This document shows positions 10,001-17,330 of a stretch of DNA of 19,721 bases, piece after piece. How positions within the stretch are numbered: the stretch's first letter is position 1; the number at the start of each line of letters is the position of its first letter. The notes beneath the pieces were generated by a model. That model worked only from the letters and a program-made list of their open reading frames with translations, was not told where the DNA came from and searched no databases. Both the position numbers and the translations under genes were made by a program. The stretch is taken from contig JAGWZN010000002.1 of NCBI GenBank assembly GCA_018968785.1, positions 1-19,721 on the forward strand. The letters run 5' to 3'. Source of the DNA: Patescibacteria group bacterium. Its GTDB lineage: Bacteria > Patescibacteriota > UBA1384 > CAILIB01.

Positions 10001-13000
10001 TCGCTTCACTGAGCGGTAATGACTTAGACAGCAGTAAAAAGTCGGTGCAACTGCAAAATCCATCGGCCTGGGGTAAGCTACAAGCTCTGATAGCCAAGAT
10101 TCAAGATATTCTAAATAGAGCAAGCACCGCCGCTCCGCCATCAACACAGACCCAGGTGCAGTCTCAAGTCACTGAGGCATACCATATTCTGCAAGAACTG
10201 GAAGCCGGCCGGTCGCTGGCCATGGATAGTAGCCAAACCGTCGGCATTAATACCTCCGCCCAAGGGCAAAGCTCGGACCAATGCTGGACCCAGTCACAGA
10301 TCCGCTCTTTAGTCGCTTCTTTTGGCCGTGACGCGAAAAAGAATCAGAGCCTTTTTGCCGGCTACGCGGAAAAGACAGCCGGCTGCCATCTGGACGGCAC
10401 CATCGGACTGCCAACCGGTTCGTTTTACAACTGGTTGCTCCGGAATAACGTGAGCTACAACGCGCTGGCCCTATCGGTCGGTTACGCTGACGCCACGAAC
10501 AAAAAACAAAGCTTTGATGATACCGCCGCCTATAAAGACGGTGATACCATTCTGCGGGCGGTAGGCGTGAGCTTCCTGGCCCGGATGGTGCCGGGATATA
10601 CCCAGTACGCCCAGAAATACGGCATTGGTGCCCAGGATTTTGTCGATCTGTTTAGCGGCCATGCTAATCAGGTACTAACTAAGATCGGCGGCCAGATGCT
10701 TGATCAACAGCTTGGTTGGAAACAGGGAACCGCTTCTGCCCTGATTGATCCGACCTGCTACGACACTTCGGTTAAACCGCCGCAACCGCGCGCCTGTTCG
10801 GCCCATGAGGCGGACAACCGCCGGCTGCTCGCCTTGGCGCAGCTCGGCTTCCAGCAGATTGGCGCGCCAAATCTCCTCGACTTCCCCCCGGATTTTGATA
10901 TCACTGCCGGCGGCAGTATTGTCAACAACTACGGCAACGCGTACGTCACCGATGACCTCGGCCTGGCCGTTAACAGTTTCCAGCCGCAAAATACTTTCCA
11001 AGACGTCCGGAAGATGAATGAACCGGACGCCATGCTCCACGCGTTTGGGCTGGGCGATACTCCGTTCGTGCAGATTCTGCAAAACCTGAAGCAGGCCGCC
11101 GCGCCGGATGGCGACACCACCAGTGCCTTGGGAGAGCAAGTGGTTTCTATTATTAATAAGTTTACCGATAACAGCCGGAACGCCATCCTGAACGGCATTA
11201 GCAACGATCAGTCCGTCTACTGGAAGTGGTCGGCCGGTCCCAGCGATGCCGCCGCGCTCGCCACCGCCGATAACCAGACCTATTTGCAAGCGGTTGACTC
11301 CTTAAAGACGCTGCTCAGCCAGCCAAGCGATCCCGGTGATCAAGAGACGTTGCAGGCTATCCGCGCCCTTCCCGATCCGCGGACCGACAACACCGTCAAC
11401 TTGGTGAAGCAGTACGCCACGTTTTATCAGGCGCAGATCACCGGCTTTCAGCAGCGGGTTCAGGATTTAGCCGCCAGTTACGGCATTCATGTCGATACGC
11501 TTGAGGAGTTTATCACCGCCACGCCTGACACGAACGGCAATCCGGTTCTGGCGGGCAGCGTTATTAAAAATGTCGGCACTACCCAACTAGAACAGAAGCT
11601 TGGCGCTCAGATTACGAACCGGATTCCCAAAGACAGCCCGTTTTACTATCTGATAGCCGGATTTCAAAGTTATACCCAGCAGTATAGCGTCGGCAACTGT
11701 GGAAATATCTCCTTGAAGGATCTGGTGACCGGCAGTTCCTCATGCAGCATCAAAGACCTCGATCTGAAAACTTTTCTCACCAGCAATAACCCGCAGTACA
11801 CGGCGGAACGCGGCTGGCTGTACGACCACTTCTTGGCAAATATCGCCGGTAGCAATCTGGAAAAATCGCTGAATATCCAGCAAGGAACTATCCGCAAAAT
11901 GGTGCTGAATCCGACACTGGCACCGGAACTGGCTTTGGGGCAGGGAATTGAACGGTTGGCTGACTCCGTTTTTACCATGAATCCGAACGATGACAAGATT
12001 ATCAACCAATTAAAAACCGATTTCAAAAAGGCCTTTCTCGCGTACTTCCTTGATCCGCAGTCTAATACTTTCTCTTTCAACTCCAATCGTGGCAAGACTC
12101 AGTTAGAAGCGGACTTGAACTCGGAAGTCGGATATGAGCTCAGCCAGGTTGGTAACCAGTGGATGGGAGCGCCGATCCGGGTAGCTGACGTTGAGGCGAT
12201 CGCCCATGGCGACACCAATACTATGGCGTACATGGGGATACAGGAGATGGCGTACAATGTGAACCAGCAGCTGTTTAAGAGTAATGACCCGCGTGCCACC
12301 CAGTTCAAGATCAGCTATCTGGATGTCCGGCAGGCAACCGGCACTGGCGGCATTACCCAGGCAGAGCTTGATCAAGCCGCTGCTTCTGCCCAGTCTGATT
12401 ATCTGACATCTGTCAGCCAAAAACTGTCTTGCGGTACTACCACTCAGGGACCGGCCAATCTCAGCGTAACCCAGGAATGCTCCGACCTTTCCGCTTTTAA
12501 TAACCTCGACTGCTCACAGCCGGCCAATCAAAAGCAGTGTAATGCCGCCACCCAAGCGTATATCAACTCGGTTTGTAACTCCGGCAGCAGCGATCCGTAT
12601 AACGCCCATCCGACCGAATGCGCCGCCCTGCAGCAACAGGCGACTCAAGGCGCCGACCACTATTCTCAACAGATCAAGAAGAACGCGCAAGATCGACTCC
12701 AGTTTCAAGCTTACGATGCCGCCGCGTTCATGGTGGACCATAATATTCCGCCCGGCTTTACCTATACGATGTTCAACGGCACTACCGCTGCCCGCGAGCG
12801 GATGCTTGGCGAGTTCGCCTTTAACTCCTTAAACCTCGGGCAGTCCGTCTTTAACGGATACTTAACCGCTCAGGAGTTCGGACTACTGGTTCAATACGCC
12901 GGTAACGGTTTTAAAAATCCTCCCAATAACTTAATTGGCGCCTTTAACAGCTTGGATCGCTGGGCGGATGATATGTTTAAGAAGAACTTCGGTATCGATC

Positions 13001-14121
13001 TACCGAGCGGTTTAGTGACCAGTTTCGCCGCCTGGGGATCGACCGGATTCAAATCCAGCACTTTCGGTAGCGCCAACCCGCTTAACTTTTCCGGCGCCAA
13101 GGTTCCCAGTCCCGGTTCTCTTGTAACGAACCTTGTGGAACAGAAGTTGTTCAGTTGGGGCGACCATATGCTAAACTTGCCCGGCGGTTCGGTGGCGAAG
13201 ATGTATCAGGGCGTTCAACAGGTTCTGCAAGGGTATCGGGCCTTGCAGGCCGCCGAGGCGGCACAAACCGCCTACTACGGCACGGCGCTTAGCATGGATA
13301 TCGTCGGAGATACCCAAGATGCGGACGCCTTGCGGCAGCTGGGGGATCAAGAGGTGCGACAAGCACACTCACAGATCAGCCAGCTAAAAGCTCAGCTTAT
13401 CTCTTTGGCGATTAATACCCTCTTCTCTGATCAGATCAGCCAGGTGGAACAGCAGCTCGGCCTGGTTCCAGGCACCGGGGCGATGGCGGTCAGTATTATC
13501 ACTCAATTAGCTGTTACCGGAGCGGTACCGTGGGCCGCTATCGCCATGTTTGTGGCGGTTAATCTCTTCGAGACATATAAAGTAACGGTTGACGAGCGGG
13601 CCACTTCGGACGGATACTATCCGTATGTCAGCGCTCTCGGTCAGTTCGGTCAACACTTTGGCGGCCACAATATTCCTTTTGAAACGCCGCTGACCGGCTA
13701 TTCCGCCGGCGAGTTTAATGCCAAAGATACTAGCAGCTACCGGGCCGGCATTGAAGCGGCCGCCCGCAATAAAGTACTTGGCGTTCTTACCGATCTGCTG
13801 CTCATGCCGGAGCAGTGGAGCAAAGTAACCGGCGATGATCCGAATAGCCTCTGGGTCTCTCAGGCCTTCTTCTATGGCGATCCGAACAGTCAAGACGACC
13901 CTCAGTACGCCCAACAGCTTGATTACCTGATCTCCCGGCCGGCTCCCTATCCGACCGAGGGAGATAACGGCGTCCGCGGCTTCGGTTACGGCGCCATACA
14001 GAACCGGGCGACAGGGATAACTGTCCAGAACGGCCAGCTCGTCGGACACCCCAACCCGAACTACCGATCCGGCTTCTTCCCTGATACCGGTTTCGCAGAC
14101 CATATTCACGTTAGTTGGTAA
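7039..14121 (+). CDS. Giant exported/membrane protein with degenerate repeats (2360 aa), T4SS-locus associated
   Basis: I do not recognise a named family. A hydrophobic segment at about 8-33, rich in Leu/Ile and then Ala with AxA, looks like a signal peptide or anchor. A Thr/Ala-rich linker (about 275-300) precedes the segment DHPLAEAVDID (H314, D321), which recalls the H-x6-D metal motif of M15-type peptidases. The central ~1800 residues are mostly helical and carry a recurring degenerate motif, G-x3-L-E-x2-L-x-L-x-x-G-S-L, clearest at about 443-516. Six cysteines cluster at 1798-1861. A second hydrophobic helix lies at about 2149-2177, and the protein ends with HIHVSW. It is intact, without frameshift, and has the same base composition as its neighbours. 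The PilB-like gene starts 1 bp after it. It is likely a large structural or effector component outside the membrane; this function is inferred only from context. Confidence 0.85.
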   Translation: MKLPIYKTWSIYLLIEIIIFLPLLSVVNVLFAAKAAAAASADSTTAEITSSCQPQYQPADTSAAANDTGDENLVPGAASVAASSSQTTTDQSSVSAGVNPDPVPAFVSVSKDLVNKLPLADQITQQLNAKAIPTPNGWKVCYNQVGDILSILPFSQSVQNYFDTLSIPADRIGFSNIYDYYALTGEPCRKWLANGQCDPGTYTDGSGQVQHYYDDVYWPNGKWDPPKADLRILKTLVYLVTPKSQGGAGHEWIHVSKILQSSRTNTENAPPSQVSSTDNAATATATANATNTPVTLSTEPPDSNSAHLYDVSDHPLAEAVDIDQIDYLRITTKITQYRRLGGNSVSYKYQSIPIQVNWQTNAGAQAALPPSLSIYEGAQASITDSLLGILNNANLGNGIDPTKITLNNLGDVANLLGQSLLSGVLNSPVGSLSGWDLPSTLKLFGEAYLQQELGLAPGSLTDDSGDPIENIGRATLEYRLQLPTGSLKGDTPDQIYQNMGRRYLEDKIFNIAPGSLTPAANFPLNNRNDLLVRVGEGKVAQALSVPLSAVRVTDINKLKSGNQKLNYLFTPVSAGYIDQQLNLGFVPTDANSDHDSLGFHADDFAHPTLDLIQGKRSLTDYYRMAGERAMAGISSFSTQVAGANPNMFNNNPFLDGNPDTLLTILSSSNQQLLVNTAAFSQADLDAYMKRLQKATASYGNPTTQFSTSGNGLNDTHLVDMYNEVINADPQIGWLPPLEKALQNIQTKLDTESQDPTSPLDNDALNAQKLLNEAISSLQGFQSTIVSYICQEGQTGQGAAINTCNGRAQIDSSGKVSLKPNGVQDYMADFLATGDPAALAGIGKQKLAETLTPDAINRLNIVSQLQQDLSPSIGNVNQYGLTTSDITSKGLTTAWFQKIFKQGLSSQVFQEVGELELLRAAWNKSGLTTTVNNAVTSSSDLQTAMQTYQTLNSDYNFYATRLDRLKVLEGQLQGELTPVITDPGIKTDLASLSGNDLDSSKKSVQLQNPSAWGKLQALIAKIQDILNRASTAAPPSTQTQVQSQVTEAYHILQELEAGRSLAMDSSQTVGINTSAQGQSSDQCWTQSQIRSLVASFGRDAKKNQSLFAGYAEKTAGCHLDGTIGLPTGSFYNWLLRNNVSYNALALSVGYADATNKKQSFDDTAAYKDGDTILRAVGVSFLARMVPGYTQYAQKYGIGAQDFVDLFSGHANQVLTKIGGQMLDQQLGWKQGTASALIDPTCYDTSVKPPQPRACSAHEADNRRLLALAQLGFQQIGAPNLLDFPPDFDITAGGSIVNNYGNAYVTDDLGLAVNSFQPQNTFQDVRKMNEPDAMLHAFGLGDTPFVQILQNLKQAAAPDGDTTSALGEQVVSIINKFTDNSRNAILNGISNDQSVYWKWSAGPSDAAALATADNQTYLQAVDSLKTLLSQPSDPGDQETLQAIRALPDPRTDNTVNLVKQYATFYQAQITGFQQRVQDLAASYGIHVDTLEEFITATPDTNGNPVLAGSVIKNVGTTQLEQKLGAQITNRIPKDSPFYYLIAGFQSYTQQYSVGNCGNISLKDLVTGSSSCSIKDLDLKTFLTSNNPQYTAERGWLYDHFLANIAGSNLEKSLNIQQGTIRKMVLNPTLAPELALGQGIERLADSVFTMNPNDDKIINQLKTDFKKAFLAYFLDPQSNTFSFNSNRGKTQLEADLNSEVGYELSQVGNQWMGAPIRVADVEAIAHGDTNTMAYMGIQEMAYNVNQQLFKSNDPRATQFKISYLDVRQATGTGGITQAELDQAAASAQSDYLTSVSQKLSCGTTTQGPANLSVTQECSDLSAFNNLDCSQPANQKQCNAATQAYINSVCNSGSSDPYNAHPTECAALQQQATQGADHYSQQIKKNAQDRLQFQAYDAAAFMVDHNIPPGFTYTMFNGTTAARERMLGEFAFNSLNLGQSVFNGYLTAQEFGLLVQYAGNGFKNPPNNLIGAFNSLDRWADDMFKKNFGIDLPSGLVTSFAAWGSTGFKSSTFGSANPLNFSGAKVPSPGSLVTNLVEQKLFSWGDHMLNLPGGSVAKMYQGVQQVLQGYRALQAAEAAQTAYYGTALSMDIVGDTQDADALRQLGDQEVRQAHSQISQLKAQLISLAINTLFSDQISQVEQQLGLVPGTGAMAVSIITQLAVTGAVPWAAIAMFVAVNLFETYKVTVDERATSDGYYPYVSALGQFGQHFGGHNIPFETPLTGYSAGEFNAKDTSSYRAGIEAAARNKVLGVLTDLLLMPEQWSKVTGDDPNSLWVSQAFFYGDPNSQDDPQYAQQLDYLISRPAPYPTEGDNGVRGFGYGAIQNRATGITVQNGQLVGHPNPNYRSGFFPDTGFADHIHVSW
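8365..8692 (+). repeat. Adjacent degenerate protein repeats in the giant protein
   Basis: Four successive units are readable: around residues 443-460 (GEAYLQQELGLAPGSL), 471-487 (IGRATLEYRLQLPTGSL), 499-516 (MGRRYLEDKIFNIAPGSL) and about 536-552 (VGEGKVAQALSVPLSAV). Spacing is about 28-37 residues. More diverged copies occur near 1216-1232, 1512-1522, 1602-1618 and 2136-2147. The DNA is not repetitive, so the repeats are old. Confidence 0.7.
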
Positions 14122-14122
14122 T

Positions 14123-15643
14123 ATGCCCATTCCTATTGATACTACCCTCAACCGCATGCGCCGCCAGGCGGAAGAGAAGGCTGCTTCCGATCTGGCTGCC
14201 CGCTTCGGCGCCAGTTACGTCCAGCTGGATAACTATCCGGTCACTCTTGATGTCCTCTCCCTGGTTCCGCTGGATCAAGTCGAAAAGTATCAGTTTGCCG
14301 CCTATGTCCGCTCCAGCGACCGGGTACGGGTAGCGGTTGTGCACATTGAGGATGAGGCAATCCGGCAGCTCATTGAGCAGTATCAGGAAAAATGGCAGCG
14401 CGAGATTGAGTATACGGTAGTGTCAGCATCCAGTTTGGAGTACTTAATTACCACCTACAAAGAACTGTTGGCTGAGCACGAAGCGCAGAGCCAGGAAGAG
14501 GCCAGTTTGCGCCGGGAACAGGAACAGAAAGATTATTTCAGGAAGATTAAAACCTTGGAGGATTTGCGGGAGGAGATCGGGAAAGCCAGCGTCACCGAGC
14601 TGTTGGATGTCATCCTGGCTGCCGCTTACAATCAAAACGCCTCCGATGTGCATATTGAGCCGGGAGAGCAGTATCTAACCATCCGTTTCCGGATTGATGG
14701 CGTGCTGCAAAAGGTCTTGGAACTGCCGATGGCCCAGCATCATCCGATCCTCTCCCGCATTAAAGTAATGGCCGCCATTAAACTGGATGAGCACACCCAC
14801 ACCCAGGACGGCCGCTTCTCCCTGGAAAATAAGGGAATTAACGCCGATGTCCGGGTTAATACTATTCCCACCGGCTACGGAGAAGGAGTGGTCATGCGGA
14901 TTCTCCGTCAGGATACCACTCAGCTCAGCCTGAACGAGCTTGGCTTCACCGATTACAACCAGCAGATTATTGAAAAGATGATTCACAAACCGTACGGCTT
15001 GATTCTGGTCACCGGGCCGACCGGATCCGGTAAGTCAACTACCTTGTACGCGTTGCTGGAAGCACTGAATTCGCCGGAGAAAAAGATAATTACTCTCGAG
15101 GATCCGATCGAGTACCGACTGAACGGACTGCAACAGAGCCAGGTCGATACCGAGCACGGTTTCACCTTTGCCGAGGGACTGCGGGGCGCGTTGCGGCAAG
15201 ACCCCGATATTGTCATGGTGGGTGAAATCCGCGATCCGGAAACCGCTACCATCGCCCTAAACGCCAGCCTAACCGGCCATCTGGTGCTTTCCACCTTACA
15301 CACCAACAACGCCGTGACCGCCCCGACCCGCTTTCTGGAAATGGGGATCGCGCCGTTCCTGCTGACCGGCAGCATCCAGATGATTATCGCCCAGCGGCTG
15401 GTACGGAAGCTGGTCCCCGACAGTCCGGCTAATAATCCGACCTATCACGGCCGGATTGTCATTGCCGAGGTGCTATGCCCGAACCAGGAGTTTGAACAAG
15501 CCGTCATCCAACATAAAGACCAGCTCACCTTGGAACAGATCGCGGTAAAGGGCGGTATGGTGCCGATGCTGCAAGACGGCCTGGCAAAAGTAAAGGCTGG
15601 CCTCACCACCGAATCGGAGATCTATCGGGTTACGGCTGTGTGA
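14123..15643 (+). CDS. pilB: GspE/PilB-type secretion/pilus assembly ATPase lacking the tetracysteine motif
   Basis: This hexameric ATPase family powers type IV pilus extension or type II secretion from the cytoplasmic face. An N-terminal GSPII_E_N-like domain (about 1-110) is followed by a charged helix (about 115-150) and the conserved S-D-V-H-I-E-P. Walker A is GPTGSGKST at 298-306. The Asp box is ITLEDPIE at 323-330. Walker B is DIVMVGEIRD at 362-371, and the His box LTGHLVLSTLHTNN is at 383-396. The zinc-binding CxxC...CxxC insert, usually placed between R-L-V-R-K-L and the Y-x-G-R motif, is absent: only about ten residues lie between them. It closes the secretion operon, 1 bp after the giant gene, and its last 14 bp overlap the convergent transaldolase gene. 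It could serve a pilus or take the VirB11 place in the T4SS-like machine. Confidence 0.92.
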   Translation: MPIPIDTTLNRMRRQAEEKAASDLAARFGASYVQLDNYPVTLDVLSLVPLDQVEKYQFAAYVRSSDRVRVAVVHIEDEAIRQLIEQYQEKWQREIEYTVVSASSLEYLITTYKELLAEHEAQSQEEASLRREQEQKDYFRKIKTLEDLREEIGKASVTELLDVILAAAYNQNASDVHIEPGEQYLTIRFRIDGVLQKVLELPMAQHHPILSRIKVMAAIKLDEHTHTQDGRFSLENKGINADVRVNTIPTGYGEGVVMRILRQDTTQLSLNELGFTDYNQQIIEKMIHKPYGLILVTGPTGSGKSTTLYALLEALNSPEKKIITLEDPIEYRLNGLQQSQVDTEHGFTFAEGLRGALRQDPDIVMVGEIRDPETATIALNASLTGHLVLSTLHTNNAVTAPTRFLEMGIAPFLLTGSIQMIIAQRLVRKLVPDSPANNPTYHGRIVIAEVLCPNQEFEQAVIQHKDQLTLEQIAVKGGMVPMLQDGLAKVKAGLTTESEIYRVTAV

Positions 15644-16466
15644 TAAGACTGTTCCAATCGGCCGCAAACCGGTCAATACCTTTCGTGGTCAGTTCATGGG
15701 CGACGTCGTACTGATCCCACTCTTTTTCCAAACTGACCTCCCGGTACGGAATAGGGGAGAGATCCGGTTGATAGGCAAAACCGGGGTCAACCTGGCGGCC
15801 GGCATCCAGCCATGCCTGAATAATCTTGAGCGGCGCCGTCACGATATCGCTACCCAGTTGGACAACCGCCTGTAGGTGCTCCCGGGAACGGATACTGGCA
15901 CTCAGCACCTCTACATGACCATCGCCCTGTTCATACATTTTTAATATATGTTTAATAAGATCGACACCATTTTGACCGATATCATCCAACCGCCCGATAA
16001 ACGGCGAGACAAACACATCGCCTTTTTTGGCGCCTTTGGTTGCCGCGTATACCGCCGCCGCCTGCTCCTGTGAGAAGCAAAGCGTCATATTAACCCGCAT
16101 CCCCTCGCTTACCGCCTGCTGAGCCGCCGCCAAGCCGGCTGCGGTTGTCGGCAGTTTAATATGAGCGTTCGGGATCCATTCCCACATCTGTAGCGCCTGA
16201 GTAATCATCTGATCAGTGGTAGTGGTGGCATCAGCATACACCTCAATAGAAATCGAGCCGTTCGGCAGCAACCCGGACAGTTCGGTGACTACCCGCCGGT
16301 AAAAATCGTAAATCTCTTGCGGTTGAAACTTTTCACCGCGCGCCAGCCGCCCCTGCGCCTCCGGATTCTTAGAAATTAGCGTCGGGTTGGTAGTCTGGCC
16401 ATCCAGAGCATTCAGTATTTGGCGGGTTTCGGCCGGATCGCCACCATCGAGGAAAAGACGGGTCAT
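15630..16466 (-). CDS. tal: Transaldolase (TalC/FSA-like family)
   Basis: Class I aldolase of the non-oxidative pentose phosphate pathway, transferring a dihydroxyacetone unit and producing erythrose-4-phosphate in one direction. Key residues are D7 in LFLDGG, T-T-N-P at 25-28, the Schiff-base lysine K104 in H-I-K-L-P-T-T-x-x-G-L, and the SPFIGRLDDIG motif near 155-165. At 278 residues it is longer than the classic ~215-220-residue TalC/FSA enzymes because of a C-terminal extension ending in a K-G-I-D-R-F-A-A-D-W segment. It lies 37 bp downstream of the DAHP synthase on the same strand and is probably co-transcribed with it under the attenuator described upstream. Its 3' end overlaps the convergent PilB-like gene, with no obvious terminator between them. 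Transaldolase versus fructose-6-phosphate aldolase activity cannot be settled from sequence alone. Confidence 0.88.
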   Translation of the reverse strand: MTRLFLDGGDPAETRQILNALDGQTTNPTLISKNPEAQGRLARGEKFQPQEIYDFYRRVVTELSGLLPNGSISIEVYADATTTTDQMITQALQMWEWIPNAHIKLPTTAAGLAAAQQAVSEGMRVNMTLCFSQEQAAAVYAATKGAKKGDVFVSPFIGRLDDIGQNGVDLIKHILKMYEQGDGHVEVLSASIRSREHLQAVVQLGSDIVTAPLKIIQAWLDAGRQVDPGFAYQPDLSPIPYREVSLEKEWDQYDVAHELTTKGIDRFAADWNSLITQP

Positions 16467-16503
16467 GGCAGTTTATTAAAAATATATGAATTCGCCCTTT
16501 ATT

Positions 16504-17259
16504 TTACATGGAAGCCAGTAGCTGATCAAACTCCTCCCACGTTAGCTGCTGCTTGGCATCGCTGAGCGCCTCCGCCGGACTGGGATGAACCTCCACTATC
16601 ATGCCGTCAAAATCATACGCGGCTGCCTCCCGAGCAACCCGCTTTACGTTATCAACCGTGCCTCCGGTATGGGACGGATCGAACACCATCCGGGCACCGG
16701 TAGCGGCCTTTACGCGCATCGCCATCTCATAATGCGGAACGTTCCGGTAATTATAAGGATGGACGCCGTTTGGGGTAAACCCGCGGTGGCACAACAGAAG
16801 CCGCTCCCTTGGAATACCGCCGTGCAGCACATGATCGATCAGTCCGCGCCAGTGGTCTTCGCTCTCCCACGGCTGATTTTTTACTAATAACGTCACCCGG
16901 TCGTCCTGGCTGGCCAGTTCGGAAATCTCCTGCTGAATAAAATGGTTCTGATTCCGTGAGCCGATCCAGATGCACAGCTTCCCGTCTCCCAGCACCGGTA
17001 GAACCGCCTCCAGCACCGCTTGCGCCTGCTTGGGGGTCAATACCTCGGTCGCCGGGTTTAGGCCACGTCGTGCCGCCTCTTGGAGCAGAGGAAGGCCATC
17101 CTCCGCGCCAATACCATCAAACCCCGGCTTGGTCCGCGGTTTCCATAGGCTGACGCGCACAAAGCTGACCGGTCGCTTTCCGGCTTCGGTTAAGGTTATA
17201 TCAATCTGTGATGGCGATTCGGCCGCGCACGGTCCGGCAATAAGCAGGTCTTTTATCAT
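16504..17259 (-). CDS. 3-deoxy-7-phosphoheptulonate (DAHP) synthase, type I/KdsA superfamily
   Basis: It condenses phosphoenolpyruvate with erythrose-4-phosphate to DAHP, the first step of the shikimate pathway. Motifs in order: GPC (9-11), W-K-P-R-T-K-P (39-45), A-T-E-V (70-73), I-W-I-G-S-R-N (97-103), L-L-V-K-N (124-128), C-H-R-G-F (157-161), D-P-S-H (194-197), E-V-H-P (223-226) and A-L-S-D (231-234). C11, H197, E223 and D234 match the four metal ligands of the family. The LVKN and HRGF versions resemble the Bacteroidetes-type enzyme fused to a type II chorismate mutase, but this 251-residue protein has no mutase domain. KDO-8-phosphate synthase is the main alternative. The transaldolase partner and aromatic leader peptide favour DAHP synthase. 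The ATG follows GAGAGAACGA, only a weak ribosome site. Confidence 0.87.
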   Translation of the reverse strand: MIKDLLIAGPCAAESPSQIDITLTEAGKRPVSFVRVSLWKPRTKPGFDGIGAEDGLPLLQEAARRGLNPATEVLTPKQAQAVLEAVLPVLGDGKLCIWIGSRNQNHFIQQEISELASQDDRVTLLVKNQPWESEDHWRGLIDHVLHGGIPRERLLLCHRGFTPNGVHPYNYRNVPHYEMAMRVKAATGARMVFDPSHTGGTVDNVKRVAREAAAYDFDGMIVEVHPSPAEALSDAKQQLTWEEFDQLLASM

Positions 17260-17279
17260 TCGTTCTCTCTGTTACAAAT

Positions 17280-17302
17280 AAAAACGCCCCCGATCGGGAG
17301 CG
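17280..17302 (-). terminator. Intrinsic terminator in the DAHP synthase leader (attenuator terminator)
   Basis: On the minus strand, CGCTCCC pairs with GGGGGCG around a GATC loop: 7 bp including one G-U pair. TTTTTATTT follows at once. It lies only about 20 bp before the DAHP synthase start and after the aromatic leader ORF, so it acts as a conditional terminator. It could also end the upstream 89-residue gene's transcript. Confidence 0.85.
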
Positions 17303-17330
17303 GTGTCAGATGCAAAGTTACAACTAACTA

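Noticed and set aside
10675..11289. Minus-strand ORF of 204 codons inside the giant gene
   Set aside because: It is another codon-bias shadow of the coding strand, with no recognisable motif and no start signal.
13507..14157. Minus-strand ORF of 216 codons across the giant/PilB junction
   Set aside because: It spans the junction of two well-supported plus-strand genes and has a low-complexity I/V/G/R composition, so it is not a credible gene.
491..15643. TGA recoding (Gracilibacteria/Absconditabacteria code)
   Set aside because: Genes end naturally at TGA (for example at 492-494 and 15641-15643) at sites giving plausible overlaps, and conserved proteins are intact under the standard code.
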